A stretch of 64,000 nucleotides of DNA from Nitrososphaerota archaeon (GCA_028867735.1 JAGWFW010000002.1:1-64000), one strand, 5' to 3'. Positions 42,385 through 51,155 are shown, numbered from the stretch's first letter. A program made the numbers and translations. The notes: generated from the letters alone by a model not told the origin.

Positions 42385-43515
42385 CTATGCGATGCCAAAT
42401 TTTTTCCCTGCTTTTTCAAATACGTCAAGTGATCTTGCAATGTTGTTGTCTGTGAGCCAGGCAGTAACTGATATTCTGATTCTTGCCAGGCCAATCTTTA
42501 CTGTGGGATATCTTATTGGTTGCGCAAATATTCCGTTGTCAAAAAGATACCTGCCAAAATCTACTGTCTTTTTTTCTCCTCCGATTATGACAGGGATTAT
42601 CTGACTCTGCGAGTCTATACTGTATCCGCAAGATTCCAAGCCTTTTTTCATCTGTTCAATGTTCTTCCATATCTTGATCCTCTTTTGTTCCCTGTCTGAC
42701 GATATCTTTTCCAATGCATCCCGGACCAAAAAATTTGGCAGGGCAGAGGTGTAGATAAATGGCCTTGATGTGTTTACTGTAAGATCTATCACTTCTTTTT
42801 TTGAGGCAGCATAGCCACCAAACGCGCCCAATCCCTTGCTCAAACTGCTGATGTACACGTCAATCTTGCTTGCAACACCAAGATGGGCCCCAGAACCACG
42901 GCCGTCAGGGCCTGCAACAAAATCACCATGCGCATCGTCCAAAATCAGGATCGCCCCGTATCTTTTGCATATTTCTGTAATCTCTTTTAATTTCGAGAAA
43001 TCCCCGTTCATGGAAAATATTCCCTCTGTGATCACAAATTTACGGTGACTGTTTCTTTTCATCTTTTTTTCTAAATCTGACATGTCATTGTGTTTGTACA
43101 CTGTTTTTTTTGCATGTGACAGCCTGCAGGAATCTATTATACTTGCGTGGTTGAGCTCATCGCTTAGGATGAGGTCTCCTTTCTGTGGTAGAACTGAGAT
43201 AATTCCCAAGTTTGCCATGTATCCTGTTGGGAAGACAAGCGATGCCTGCTGTGATTTGTGGCGCGCAAGCCTGGACTCTAGTTTTTCAAACACGTTATCA
43301 TTTCCCGCGACAAGCCTTGAGCTTGACTGTGTCTGGGCTTGAGAAACTCGCACAACTCCCAATCCCAAATAGTCGTTAGAAGATAGATTGACAAGTCTTT
43401 TTTTTCCTACCCGGATGTATGGTCCAGAAACTTTGTTATCGACCAGACTGCGGTACAAGTTTGCCTTTCTGATCTTGTCTAGCCTGTTACGCACAAAATT
43501 GAATCTAGGCTTCAA
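42385..43515 (-). CDS. bioF: 8-amino-7-oxononanoate synthase BioF
   Basis: A 376-residue PLP enzyme that condenses pimeloyl-CoA/ACP with alanine. Segments: GPYIRVGKKRLVNLSSNDYL, QTQSSSRLVAGNDNVFEKLE, ILILDDAHGDFVAGPDGRGS, and the PLP lysine in VYISSLSKGLGAFGGYAA. It overlaps bioB by 11 bp downstream on the same strand. Confidence 0.92.
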   Translation of the reverse strand: MKPRFNFVRNRLDKIRKANLYRSLVDNKVSGPYIRVGKKRLVNLSSNDYLGLGVVRVSQAQTQSSSRLVAGNDNVFEKLESRLARHKSQQASLVFPTGYMANLGIISVLPQKGDLILSDELNHASIIDSCRLSHAKKTVYKHNDMSDLEKKMKRNSHRKFVITEGIFSMNGDFSKLKEITEICKRYGAILILDDAHGDFVAGPDGRGSGAHLGVASKIDVYISSLSKGLGAFGGYAASKKEVIDLTVNTSRPFIYTSALPNFLVRDALEKISSDREQKRIKIWKNIEQMKKGLESCGYSIDSQSQIIPVIIGGEKKTVDFGRYLFDNGIFAQPIRYPTVKIGLARIRISVTAWLTDNNIARSLDVFEKAGKKFGIA

Positions 43516-44485
43516 GCCCTATCCTTGATATCATCTCAAAATCTTTGTCAGGGGAGTTTCCACCTATTGTGAGGTACCCGCCTGTGATGATGCCGTTTGC
43601 ACCGCCCAAAAGCGCCTTTTCCTGTTCACTTGAAAGATAGACCTCGCGGCCTCCTGCTATCTTCAGGATGGTCTTTGGCATGAGGAATCTGAACACGGCT
43701 ATCGTTCGCAGAATCTCTGACAGGGAAATTCTCGGTTGCATTTCAAGCGGGGTTCCCTTTTGCGGCACAAGTATGTTGATTGGGCATTCCTCGGGGACAA
43801 GTTTTGCCAAGTCAAGTCCAAGCTCAAGTCTCTGCATTCTTGTTTCTCCCATGCCTATGATTCCACCGCAGCACAGCTCAAGGCCAGTCTTTTTCACTAT
43901 CATGTTGGTGTTCATCCTCTCATCATATGTGTGAGTGCTGCATATCTTTGAAAAGAAACTTCGAGACGCTTCCAGGTTGTGGTTGTATCGCTTTACCTTT
44001 AATTCCTTGAGCCGACGCGCCATTGATTCGTCTATGAATCCAAGCGAGCAGTTAACCTCGATTCCAACCTTGTCGTTAATCTGACTGATAATCTCGCAGA
44101 TCTGTTCAAAGTCGTTCTGTGTAGGGCCTCGCCATGCGCAAACAAGACAAAAACTCTTGACGCCGTCTTCTTTTGAGAGCCTTGCATTTTGTACAATGGT
44201 ATCAGCTGGCAACAATTTGTAAGTATCAATTCCGCTTTTGTAAAATGCAGACTGGGAACAAAACGAGCAGTCTTCCTGGCATTTGCCTTTCTTTGCATTG
44301 ATTAGAGATTCCACGTCAACTAGATTGCCGCTTATCTTGCGGGTTATCTCGTTTGCAGCGTCTGATAAAATCTGCAATGATTCATCTGAAACATTGATAA
44401 TCTTTTCCGCCTCTTGTGGAGTTATGCTTTGGTTAGACAGTATCTTCCCCTTGCATAAAGTAATAAATTCAATCTCAGAATTCAT
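43505..44485 (-). CDS. bioB: Biotin synthase BioB
   Basis: A 326-residue radical-SAM enzyme that inserts sulfur into dethiobiotin. The SAM [4Fe-4S] motif Cys69-x3-Cys73-x2-Cys76 is in KKGKCQEDCSFCSQSAFY. Other features: VCAWRGPTQNDFEQI, CSLGFIDESMARRLKELKVK, RYNHNLEASRSFFSKICSTH, CCGGIIGMGETRMQRLELGL. It is between bioA and bioF in the same direction. Confidence 0.93.
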   Translation of the reverse strand: MNSEIEFITLCKGKILSNQSITPQEAEKIINVSDESLQILSDAANEITRKISGNLVDVESLINAKKGKCQEDCSFCSQSAFYKSGIDTYKLLPADTIVQNARLSKEDGVKSFCLVCAWRGPTQNDFEQICEIISQINDKVGIEVNCSLGFIDESMARRLKELKVKRYNHNLEASRSFFSKICSTHTYDERMNTNMIVKKTGLELCCGGIIGMGETRMQRLELGLDLAKLVPEECPINILVPQKGTPLEMQPRISLSEILRTIAVFRFLMPKTILKIAGGREVYLSSEQEKALLGGANGIITGGYLTIGGNSPDKDFEMISRIGLEA

Positions 44486-44577
44486 TGCTTGACTCTCTTT
44501 GTATTCTATTAATTAACATTATTATGGTAAACCATGAATGTTTGACTGGTTTACAAATGTTGTAGCCTGATTTTAAA

Positions 44578-45894
44578 TCACGTTATTTTCTCAGAAATTT
44601 TTTTAATGGCGTCTATGGTACCGTCCATTAAAAATTCGAGTTCTCTCTCTGAGATTGCAAGGGGAGGGACTATCATTACTACATGACCTAGTGTTCTCAG
44701 GTAGATTTTGTGCTTTTTTGCCTCGTTGAAAATTCTCTGGTGGATGCGTTTTTCGAGCGGAATTGGAGATTTTTTCATCTTGTTGCTGACAAGCTCTATT
44801 CCCATGAGCATTCCTTTGTGTCTTACATCTCCAACAAGATCAAGGTCTGATATCTCATCAATTCTGCTTTGTAGGTATGTGGAGTTTTTTTTAATTTTTG
44901 GGATAATATTGTATTTTTTGTATAATGCAAGATTTGTGATTGCAGTTGCACATGCTAGGGGGTTGCCTGTAAACGTATGTCCGTGGAAAAAGTGTCGCAT
45001 CTCATGGTGCTGACCCAAAAACGCATCATAGATCTTTTTGCTTGCCAGTGTGACTGCAAGAGGCAAGTATCCTGCAGTTAGCATCTTACCAAAGGAGACA
45101 ATGTCAGGCGTGCTTTTCTGGTTCTGGTACTCTATCATGGACCCAAGTCTACCAAAACCTGTGGCAATCTCGTCTAGTATGAATAAAATTCCGTGTTTTT
45201 TGCACAGGTTACTTATCTTTCTCTGGAATCCGCCCGGGTATACTGTAACGCCGCCTGCTATCTGGGCTCCGCTTTCCATCACAAAGGCTGCAATGTTGTT
45301 GTTTTGCGAAAATGTTTTTTCTACCTCGTCCAAACAATGATCCACATAGTCTTCAAAGGTAAATCCATTGGGGGTTCTGTACTTGTTTGGAGACGGAATC
45401 TTGATTGTGGGAAACAGAACCGACTTGTATCGTGAAAAAAAAGCGGGGACATATCCCAAAGACATTGTGCCTGTTGTATCACCGTGGTATCCGTTTTCAA
45501 GTGTGACAAATTTTGTTTTTTTCTTCTCGCCCTTGTTGTACCAGTACTGTAAGGCCATCTTCGCAGAAACTTCCATGGCAGTAGAACCGTCGTCTGAATA
45601 GAACACCTTGTACATGTTGGGCGCAAGCCTCACAAGCTTGGTTGCAAGCTCTTCTGCCTTGTCGTTTGTAAGGTTGAAAAGAGACGAATGCTGCAGCTTT
45701 TTTGCCTGTATTGTAATGGATTTGACCAATTCATCTTTAGAATGGCCCCATACGTTGCACCACATGCTTGCAACACCATCAAGAAATAGATTTCCTTTGG
45801 TATCTTGAAGCCACATTCCTTTACCTTTCACGATGACGTCAAAACGCGTCCATTCTCTCATCTGAGTATATGGATGCCATACGCGACTCTGCAT
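44578..45894 (-). CDS. bioA: Adenosylmethionine-8-amino-7-oxononanoate aminotransferase BioA
   Basis: A 438-residue class III PLP aminotransferase. It begins RVWHPYTQMREWTRFDVIVK, typical of BioA, and has DGVASMWCNVWGHSKDELVK, FYSDDGSTAMEVSAKMALQY, FILDEIATGFGRLG and the PLP lysine in DIVSFGKMLTAGYLPLAV. It makes 7,8-diaminopelargonate. 92 bp separate it from bioB, so it may have its own promoter upstream of 45894. Confidence 0.92.
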   Translation of the reverse strand: MQSRVWHPYTQMREWTRFDVIVKGKGMWLQDTKGNLFLDGVASMWCNVWGHSKDELVKSITIQAKKLQHSSLFNLTNDKAEELATKLVRLAPNMYKVFYSDDGSTAMEVSAKMALQYWYNKGEKKKTKFVTLENGYHGDTTGTMSLGYVPAFFSRYKSVLFPTIKIPSPNKYRTPNGFTFEDYVDHCLDEVEKTFSQNNNIAAFVMESGAQIAGGVTVYPGGFQRKISNLCKKHGILFILDEIATGFGRLGSMIEYQNQKSTPDIVSFGKMLTAGYLPLAVTLASKKIYDAFLGQHHEMRHFFHGHTFTGNPLACATAITNLALYKKYNIIPKIKKNSTYLQSRIDEISDLDLVGDVRHKGMLMGIELVSNKMKKSPIPLEKRIHQRIFNEAKKHKIYLRTLGHVVMIVPPLAISERELEFLMDGTIDAIKKISEKIT

Positions 45895-46115
45895 GTGTGA
45901 TTCTTTACCTGGTCATGTTAAAAATGGTGCTGTTGCTTGAGATTGGAAGTACGTTGTTTGTAACTCAGATTCCTCATGATGTGGCGGCAGGCAAAATCTT
46001 GGTAGTTAACACGGCTAAACAGTTCTGCCTCCGTCATCCTAAAACATCTCCTTCATATGTAAAAAAATTCTTATGTGTATGTGAAAACGGTCCAGATGAT
46101 CCCAAGTTCAGATCA

Positions 46116-46381
46116 ATGAGAGTTTCACAAAGAGATATAGTTCTACTATCGTTTCCATTCTCAGATTTGAAAATCTCTAAGGTCAGACCTGCCCTAGTCC
46201 TGCTAATAATGAATGTAATAAGAAATTTGAGGATTTCATAGCAGTTACTCTCACAACTAACCTAAAATCAGGAGGTTATTCTGTTCTTGTCTCAAACAAG
46301 GATTTGGAACGGGAAAAACTGATAATGCTTCCTCATCTTTACAACGTAAATTTAGGCAGCATGTTACAGAAAAAAAATTGA
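46116..46381 (+). pseudogene. MazF/PemK-type toxin, frameshifted
   Basis: From ATG 46116 the frame reads VSQRDIVLLSFPFSDLKISK then VRPALVL, the classic start of a MazF/PemK endoribonuclease toxin. It shifts at about 46203: the next frame continues NKKFEDFIAVTLTTN, SGGYSVLVSNKDLEREKLIM and LPHLYNVNLGSMLQ to TGA 46379-46381, completing an 85-90 residue toxin. A single missing base explains it. No convincing antitoxin lies upstream. Inactive unless the base is a sequencing error. Confidence 0.7.
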
Positions 46382-46385
46382 TCAT

Positions 46386-46395
46386 TTTTATATAG
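46386..46395 (+). promoter_or_regulatory. TATA box of the 46416 gene
   Basis: TTTTTATATAG ends about 21-25 bp ahead of ATG 46416, a strong archaeal promoter for a leaderless message. Confidence 0.55.
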
Positions 46396-46415
46396 TGATT
46401 TTAGCATTTTAAAAC

Positions 46416-46604
46416 ATGGCAACTACATCTACATTAAACACTTACCGTAAGGTGCGAGTTGAACCGAAAAATGAAGCAAAAATGATCGGCGCATTATTGA
46501 AAACTGGTGAACAATTCAAGGCAATATCGAGAACAGACTATTACATAACCAGAAAACAATGTGTCACGCTAAGTAAAAATAAGATACCTTATCAAAAACT
46601 GTAA
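46416..46604 (+). CDS. Small basic protein of an accessory gene pair
   Basis: A 62-residue basic protein (STLNTYRKVRVEPKNEAKMI, GALLKTGEQFKAISRTDYYI, TRKQCVTLSKNKIPYQKL). Its size, charge and position one base ahead of a larger gene are antitoxin-like, but no DNA-binding motif is clear. Codon use is more AT-rich than neighbours, suggesting acquisition. A TATA box precedes it. Confidence 0.55.
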   Translation: MATTSTLNTYRKVRVEPKNEAKMIGALLKTGEQFKAISRTDYYITRKQCVTLSKNKIPYQKL

Positions 46605-46605
46605 A

Positions 46606-46935
46606 TTGCAAAAACTCCAAAAGAAGGTAAAGTTACATTTTAAATTGCCAATTTTCTATAATGATGGAAAACCAGTTGAACCGCAAAAATTAGCTAACGC
46701 CAAAAATTATTTTATTGATACTTATGGTGGTCTTACAGTGGATGGTGAATCCGAAGGATATTGGCAAGATCAAGGTGCATTGTTTAAAGATCAGATGCTA
46801 GAATATTCTGTTTTCATACCGCGGACTAAATTTAGTAAAATAAAGAATACGATTCCAAAACAGATTGATAAATTCAGAAATCAGTTTAAACAGATTGAAA
46901 TTTTCTGTTATTATCATAATGTAGTGTCTACTTAA
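46606..46935 (+). CDS. Accessory protein of unknown function, second of a gene pair
   Basis: A 109-residue soluble protein starting at TTG 46606, one base past the previous stop. Pattern: LPIFYNDGKPVEPQKLANAK, YFIDTYGGLTVDGESEGYWQ, DQGALFKDQMLEYSVFIPRT. I have the impression of a family with the F-GG-T...G-W pattern seen in mobile and defence-type islands of other microbes, without a known activity. AT-rich codon use. Both genes are probably co-transcribed. Confidence 0.55.
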   Translation: MQKLQKKVKLHFKLPIFYNDGKPVEPQKLANAKNYFIDTYGGLTVDGESEGYWQDQGALFKDQMLEYSVFIPRTKFSKIKNTIPKQIDKFRNQFKQIEIFCYYHNVVST

Positions 46936-47024
46936 TGATCTTTTCATATTTTTATAATATCTGACTCTTTTTACACGTATAAGATCAAAACGTTGATGCT
47001 AAACTAAAGTCAGAAAAGAACGTG

Positions 47025-47885
47025 TTAGTAACAGGATTGAGCATTCTCCCACGAATATTCGAATAGCTTGCGCAGAGGCTCGTTCAAAGATCTAGAGTTT
47101 GACCACATTGCAAAGACACTATGTGACGGATGTGTGGCATTTCTCAAAAACAGCATTATCTCATCACTGTCTTTAATCACAAAGCACTGGTTGTTGCTTT
47201 CCTCCTCTGGTATCAGCCTTATGTTTTTCTTGTCAATGTCGTTTAGAAAATCAGGCAGTCTCAGGGCGGGAGAAATGATTATCCTGGCATCAATCAGTGA
47301 ATTGAACATCATCTCAATGATTTCAGAGTGGTAAAATCTTGATATGTCCTTTTCGCTTCCAAAAATGATTACCTGCTCTCTTGCAGTTCTTATCATGTCT
47401 TTTATCTTGGAGTGAATCTGGCCTGTCCCTTCCATTGTCTGCAACTTGTCTTGTTTTATCTCTGTAGTTTCAACTGCAAACGTGGGTATCTCTTTCCAGA
47501 GATCTGCTACCTCCTTTTCCTGTCTTGCAAGAATGTTGAGATTTTCTTTCTCGGTATTGATTAGAGTGGACATGGCCTGTTCTATTGGCAGTGCCGCATA
47601 TCTTGTTGGCGAAGAAAATTCTGCAGTCACAATCCCCTTGTTTTGTAACGTGTTGAGAATAAAATATGTCTCAGTTCTTGGCATTCCAAGAGATTTTACT
47701 ACCTCTGGTGCAGTCTTTGCACCATACTTGCCCAGGTAAATGTATATCTTGGCTTGGTTCTGGGTCAGTCCGAACTTTACAATCTCGCTTTTTATTTTTT
47801 CTAGTTTCATCTTGTAGTCGTATAGGCTCGAGTCTTCGCCTGCGGCAAAAATCCCAACCTGAAACTCTGTATCTATCTGCTCCAT
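47025..47885 (-). CDS. TrmB-type transcriptional regulator
   Basis: A 286-residue protein. Winged helix at about 30-100: KFGLTQNQAKIYIYLGKYGA, KTAPEVVKSLGMPRTETYFI, LNTLQNKGIVTAEFSSPTRY. A helical linker and a C-terminal ligand-binding region follow (IIISPALRLPDFLNDIDKKN, CFVIKDSDEIMLFLRNATHP). It closely resembles the product of 51408-52259. TrmB-like regulators are numerous in thaumarchaea; the effector is unknown. Confidence 0.82.
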   Translation of the reverse strand: MEQIDTEFQVGIFAAGEDSSLYDYKMKLEKIKSEIVKFGLTQNQAKIYIYLGKYGAKTAPEVVKSLGMPRTETYFILNTLQNKGIVTAEFSSPTRYAALPIEQAMSTLINTEKENLNILARQEKEVADLWKEIPTFAVETTEIKQDKLQTMEGTGQIHSKIKDMIRTAREQVIIFGSEKDISRFYHSEIIEMMFNSLIDARIIISPALRLPDFLNDIDKKNIRLIPEEESNNQCFVIKDSDEIMLFLRNATHPSHSVFAMWSNSRSLNEPLRKLFEYSWENAQSCY

Positions 47886-48032
47886 TTTCCCAACTGCTTG
47901 ATATCAGATCTTGTCCAGATTATTATGAGTTTTGACTCAAACTGCGTCAAGTGGTGCCAATTATTCTGTTCAATGGAAAAATCTGATACGCTATTGCGCT
48001 TGGTTCTTAAATGAGACGTCCAATTGTTCTTC

Positions 48033-48728
48033 GTGAAGTCATATTTTGTCACGGGGACAGACACGGGCGTAGGCAAGACTGCGATAACTGCCGCAATTGC
48101 TTACTCTCTTAGAAAACGTGGCATTGATTTAGGGGTGATGAAGCCCATTGCTACAGGCGTTGCACAAAAAACCGGGCCGTTCAAGTCTGAAGACGTTGCA
48201 TTACTGCATGATTCGTCACAGGTAAAAGACGATGAAAAAACCATAAACCCTGTATTTTTGCCCCTGCCTGTGTCCCCATACGACGCTTCAAAAATACTGG
48301 GCCTGAAAATCGACATGGGAATTGTATTTGAAAGATACGGATATCTTGTAAAATCGCACCAAATGGTGCTTGTGGAAGGAATCGGCGGGATAATGACTCC
48401 AATTGCAAAAGATTTCTTTGTTGCAGACATGATAAAACAGATGAGCATTGAAACAATAGTGGTGACACGCTCAACTCTTGGTACGATAAACCATACCGTC
48501 ATGACAATTGAGATGTGCAGGAAATACGAGATTCCAGTCAAGGGGTTGATAATTAATTACTTTGACGAGAACGGAACCCATGCTGAAAGAAACGCACCTT
48601 CTACCCTACACGAAGTCACAGGCCTGCCAATACTTGGCATAATTCCTTTTGTGAAGGACTATCAAAAACCTGAAGTAATGGCAAACATTGTAGAAAAAAA
48701 CATAGACCTGAATGCGCTCATATCCTAA
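48033..48728 (+). CDS. bioD: Dethiobiotin synthetase BioD
   Basis: A 231-residue ATP-dependent carboxylase forming dethiobiotin. P-loop SYFVTGTDTGVGKTAITAAI at the N-terminus, GVMKPIATGVAQKTGPFKSE, then VEGIGGIMTPIAKDFFVADM and VTRSTLGTINHTVMTIEMCR. GTG 48033 is chosen because a TTAAAT element lies about 27 bp upstream; TTG 48024 is also in frame. It is separated from bioAB-F by the toxin remnant, the gene pair and a TrmB regulator. Confidence 0.9.
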   Translation: MKSYFVTGTDTGVGKTAITAAIAYSLRKRGIDLGVMKPIATGVAQKTGPFKSEDVALLHDSSQVKDDEKTINPVFLPLPVSPYDASKILGLKIDMGIVFERYGYLVKSHQMVLVEGIGGIMTPIAKDFFVADMIKQMSIETIVVTRSTLGTINHTVMTIEMCRKYEIPVKGLIINYFDENGTHAERNAPSTLHEVTGLPILGIIPFVKDYQKPEVMANIVEKNIDLNALIS

Positions 48729-49263
48729 AGATCTTAAGTTTTGACTGTTTCTTGCCGGCTGTAAAGCTTATCAGGTCATTGATTATTTTTGCAAAGCTGA
48801 ATTGTTCCTTGTCAAGCGTATACACCTTGGCATCCACCTGGATTGGCCCATCAGCTACAACCCATATGTTGTCAGATTTTGGCTGGATTTTTTTTAGCCT
48901 GTCTATGTTTTCCTTTATTGCCTTCAGCTCGCCAGTCTTTGGGAAGTACATGATGACTGCATCTTCCGGGTTTGTGGAAAGCGCTCTGGAGTCAGGTATG
49001 GCAATATCGATATCCACTGACTGGAAAGAGGTCTTTCTCTGACTTGGGATCATTGCTATGGTTAACAGGTAATGGGTCAGCCCCTCTGCAAGAGTGCCTA
49101 GCGCGGACTGTCTGTTTCCTTCAACCCCGTCTAGGTGGGATAAGCAATGTCTGAAAATCGTGCTTATCGCATCTGTGCTTTCGCCTTGGGCTATGTCTGA
49201 AAGTATTCTTTTTTCCTGATACTCGGAAATTGCCTGATATAAAATGTCTTTAATTTCCAACAT
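48718..49263 (-). CDS. Conserved protein of unknown function
   Basis: A 181-residue soluble protein: a helical first half (EIKDILYQAISEYQEKRILS, FRHCLSHLDGVEGNRQSALG) and an alpha/beta second half (SVDIDIAIPDSRALSTNPED, AVIMYFPKTGELKAIKENID, NIWVVADGPIQVDAKVYTLD). The second half could be a Rossmann- or nuclease-like fold, but no catalytic motif is clear. It overlaps bioD convergently by 11 bp. Confidence 0.6.
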   Translation of the reverse strand: MLEIKDILYQAISEYQEKRILSDIAQGESTDAISTIFRHCLSHLDGVEGNRQSALGTLAEGLTHYLLTIAMIPSQRKTSFQSVDIDIAIPDSRALSTNPEDAVIMYFPKTGELKAIKENIDRLKKIQPKSDNIWVVADGPIQVDAKVYTLDKEQFSFAKIINDLISFTAGKKQSKLKIFRI

Positions 49264-49409
49264 TTCTTCCTGATTTTTCGTATAATTAAAACCAGTCGCA
49301 AAAAACCATGTTGATCAGGTTGCATATACCGAAATTGAAGTATCTGTTTGAACAGAGTTTATACGACATTAAATTCTCTTAAACTTCGTCTGCTTGCCTT
49401 AATCTTTAA

Positions 49410-49416
49410 TTATAAA
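49410..49416 (+). promoter_or_regulatory. TATA box of the Fic-like pseudogene
   Basis: TATAAAA, 18-24 bp before ATG 49434, within a TTTAATTATAAAA stretch. Confidence 0.5.
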
Positions 49417-49433
49417 ACCTTAACGTAAAAAGC

Positions 49434-49845
49434 ATGACTGATCTTACTGAAGAACTAATAATTGAAATTAACAAGGGCATAATACAAGAATGGTTAGAAC
49501 AAAATCCAACCGCATTTGAAGCAGTAAATGTTAATCACGACAAACTAAAGGAGATTTTAACAACAGTAAACAAACAAGAAAATCTCATTATGAAAGCAGC
49601 ATACTTGCTTGGTGGCATATATCGTGGTCACAACCATTTAGTGGTGGTAATAAGAGAACTGCATTTGTATGTGCAGATACACCATTCTACGCCTAAACGG
49701 GTTTAGACTTTCTATCGAGAGCAAAAATGAGCAAGAATATCTTCGAAAGTTACTCTTAGAGATTCAGGATGAGAGGTCCAAGTTAAACGAGGATGTAATG
49801 GCTAAAATAATTTTATATGTATCGAAGAGGATTAGAAAGACATGA
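49434..49845 (+). pseudogene. Fic/Doc-family toxin with two frameshifts
   Basis: From ATG 49434 the first frame reads QEWLEQNPTAFEAVNVNHDK, then MKAAYLLGGIYRGHNHLV. Near 49645 the Fic core GNKRTAFVCAD continues in a second frame, and near 49682 a third frame picks up TILRLNGFRLSIESKNEQEY, LRKLLLEIQDERSKLNED and a final KIILYVSKRIRK to TGA 49843-49845. Joined, this gives the H-x3-V-x-GNKR core and a normal C-terminal helix. Fic/Doc enzymes AMPylate or phosphorylate targets. Two shifts imply real decay. The end overlaps the next gene by 4 bp. Confidence 0.65.
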
Positions 49846-50069
49846 TGAGCCAAGAGATATCCCAGGTAGTGAAGAAGAGCATGAAAGATAATCATGATTT
49901 ACTTACTGCTCTTGGTAATGAAAAACCAGTTCAACTAAGTCTTACCCCAAAAGAAGAAACAATCTTATCATCAATATTGGACTTGCTCCCAAAATCAACA
50001 GAAGGTAAATTAATTTTAGCAGGCTTGGTTGCTTTAGTTGCGTGGGATTTACTTCGTAGAAGAGATTAG
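49842..50069 (+). CDS. Small C-terminally anchored protein overlapping the Fic remnant
   Basis: A 75-residue protein, intact, beginning ATGATGAGC. The first 50 residues are polar (QEISQVVKKSMKDNHDLLTA, LGNEKPVQLSLTPKEETILS), and the last 20 form a membrane helix with basic end (LILAGLVALVAWDLLRRRD). Its start overlaps the Fic remnant stop (ATGA), so it was probably its operon partner. No antitoxin family is recognised. Confidence 0.55.
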   Translation: MMSQEISQVVKKSMKDNHDLLTALGNEKPVQLSLTPKEETILSSILDLLPKSTEGKLILAGLVALVAWDLLRRRD

Positions 50070-50122
50070 ATCAGGAAAAAAAGTTTTCAGAATATACTCT
50101 TCATTCAAAATTCAAACCATAA

Positions 50123-50557
50123 ATAACAGACGAGCGATCCCACGATGCACAACATCTGCCATCGCTTGTAGACCGGGCGTCGCGTCATGGCAGGGTGACA
50201 AAGGCCCTTGCCGATCCCGCATACGATTCCAAGAACAACTTCTCCTATCTGTATAACAATGATATCGTTCCAGCAATCAAGGTGCGAAAGAACTCGTCTG
50301 GCAGGTCGTGTGGGTGCTATCCAAGGAAGGTATCTGTGATATCGCAGATTGGAAACTACGATTACTGGAAAGGTAGCGTAAGCTATGGAAAACGGTGGAT
50401 TGTAGAATCTGTCTTTTCTGTACTAAGGAGAATATTTGGAGAGCATGTGATGGCGCACAAACGGCAGAACATGGTAAAGGAACTGGAATTGAAGATGGTA
50501 CTGTATACCAATTTGTGTCAGCGTAGGAGGAAATTATCGTATGCACGTAACATGTAA
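50123..50557 (+). pseudogene. DDE transposase remnant (IS4/IS5-like), N-terminus lost
   Basis: An open frame of about 144 codons after a stop at 50120. DERSHDAQHLPSLVDRASRH, ADPAYDSKNNFSYLYNNDIV, then SVSYGKRWIVESVFSVLRRI, FGEHVMAHKRQNMVKELELK. The second catalytic D (ADPAYDS) and the final E (IVES) of the DDE triad are visible; the first D and the N-terminal domain are missing. No terminal inverted repeats were found. GC content is higher than in the adjoining genes. Confidence 0.65.
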
Positions 50558-50620
50558 TCTAGTTGTGCGACAGAGCATGGAACACTAAAACATTATTAGA
50601 CCTAAAACCCAACCATAACT

Positions 50621-50848
50621 ATGGCAATAAAGGGCATAGTCAAAGAACTTGAAACCTTCCTTTTGCCACAACTCAACGAGATTAAGGGCGAGATTAAAGC
50701 CCTGCGTGGTGAGTTCGCCGGCGAACTCAAAGCCATCAACACACGGATAGACAGCATAGAACGGGAACTCAAAGACCTCAAAGAAAGCCTAAACGTCATT
50801 CAAAGACTTACCATAGTAGAACAAAAATTAAAAGACCTTAAAGGTTAA
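50621..50848 (+). CDS. Small coiled-coil protein
   Basis: A 75-residue, almost purely coiled-coil protein with heptads (LPQLNEIKGEIKALRGEFAG, ELKAINTRIDSIERELKDLK, ESLNVIQRLTIVEQKLKDLK). I associate such short proteins with plasmids, viruses and integrated elements of archaea. A GC-rich tract with a small hairpin follows directly. Confidence 0.5.
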   Translation: MAIKGIVKELETFLLPQLNEIKGEIKALRGEFAGELKAINTRIDSIERELKDLKESLNVIQRLTIVEQKLKDLKG

Positions 50849-50977
50849 GCGAGCCTCCACCTTACACTCCCTCGCTCTCGCTACCGCTCGTGGCTTACGC
50901 CACCGCTCAGTCGCTAATCGGCTACGGCTCACCTTTTGGGATTGCAAGAAGCAGATGCTAAAGCGTTGGGTAATGTT
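50849..50977 (+). other. GC-rich tract with hairpin
   Basis: Right after the coiled-coil gene comes a C/G-rich tract with repeated CGCT/CTCG units, including the hairpin GTGGC-TTAC-GCCAC at 50890-50903, quite unlike the AT-rich surroundings. It may be an element end or a repetitive extragenic palindrome. Confidence 0.45.
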
Positions 50978-51127
50978 TTAGTGCAGGATCGTGGGTCTAC
51001 TTCCTCTCAATCTCTTTAATTTTTCATCTGCATCTTCATCGTTATCATTTGTACCATCAACCAGCCCAAAAAAGAAATTCAACAATCTATCAATCATCAT
51101 TTCACCCTGTGCTTGAAGAATGTCCAT
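50978..51127 (-). CDS. Possible 49-residue acidic protein
   Basis: From ATG 51127 to TAA 50980-50978: DILQAQGEMMIDRLLNFFFG then an acidic tail (GTNDNDEDADEKLKRLR). It has an amphipathic helix and a charged end. No family; short, so only a candidate. Confidence 0.3.
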   Translation of the reverse strand: MDILQAQGEMMIDRLLNFFFGLVDGTNDNDEDADEKLKRLRGSRPTILH

Positions 51128-51155
51128 AAAAGACCTTCAAAGAATGTAATTACGC

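Noticed and set aside
44626-44640. AAATTCGAGTT match to the palindrome core
   Set aside because: Lies in bioA coding sequence and lacks both outer arms.
45870-46115. Extension of the MazF-like frame upstream, possibly a fused antitoxin
   Set aside because: The sequence overlaps the start of bioA, is hydrophobic at its start and shows no antitoxin motif; ATG 46116 matches the usual MazF start.
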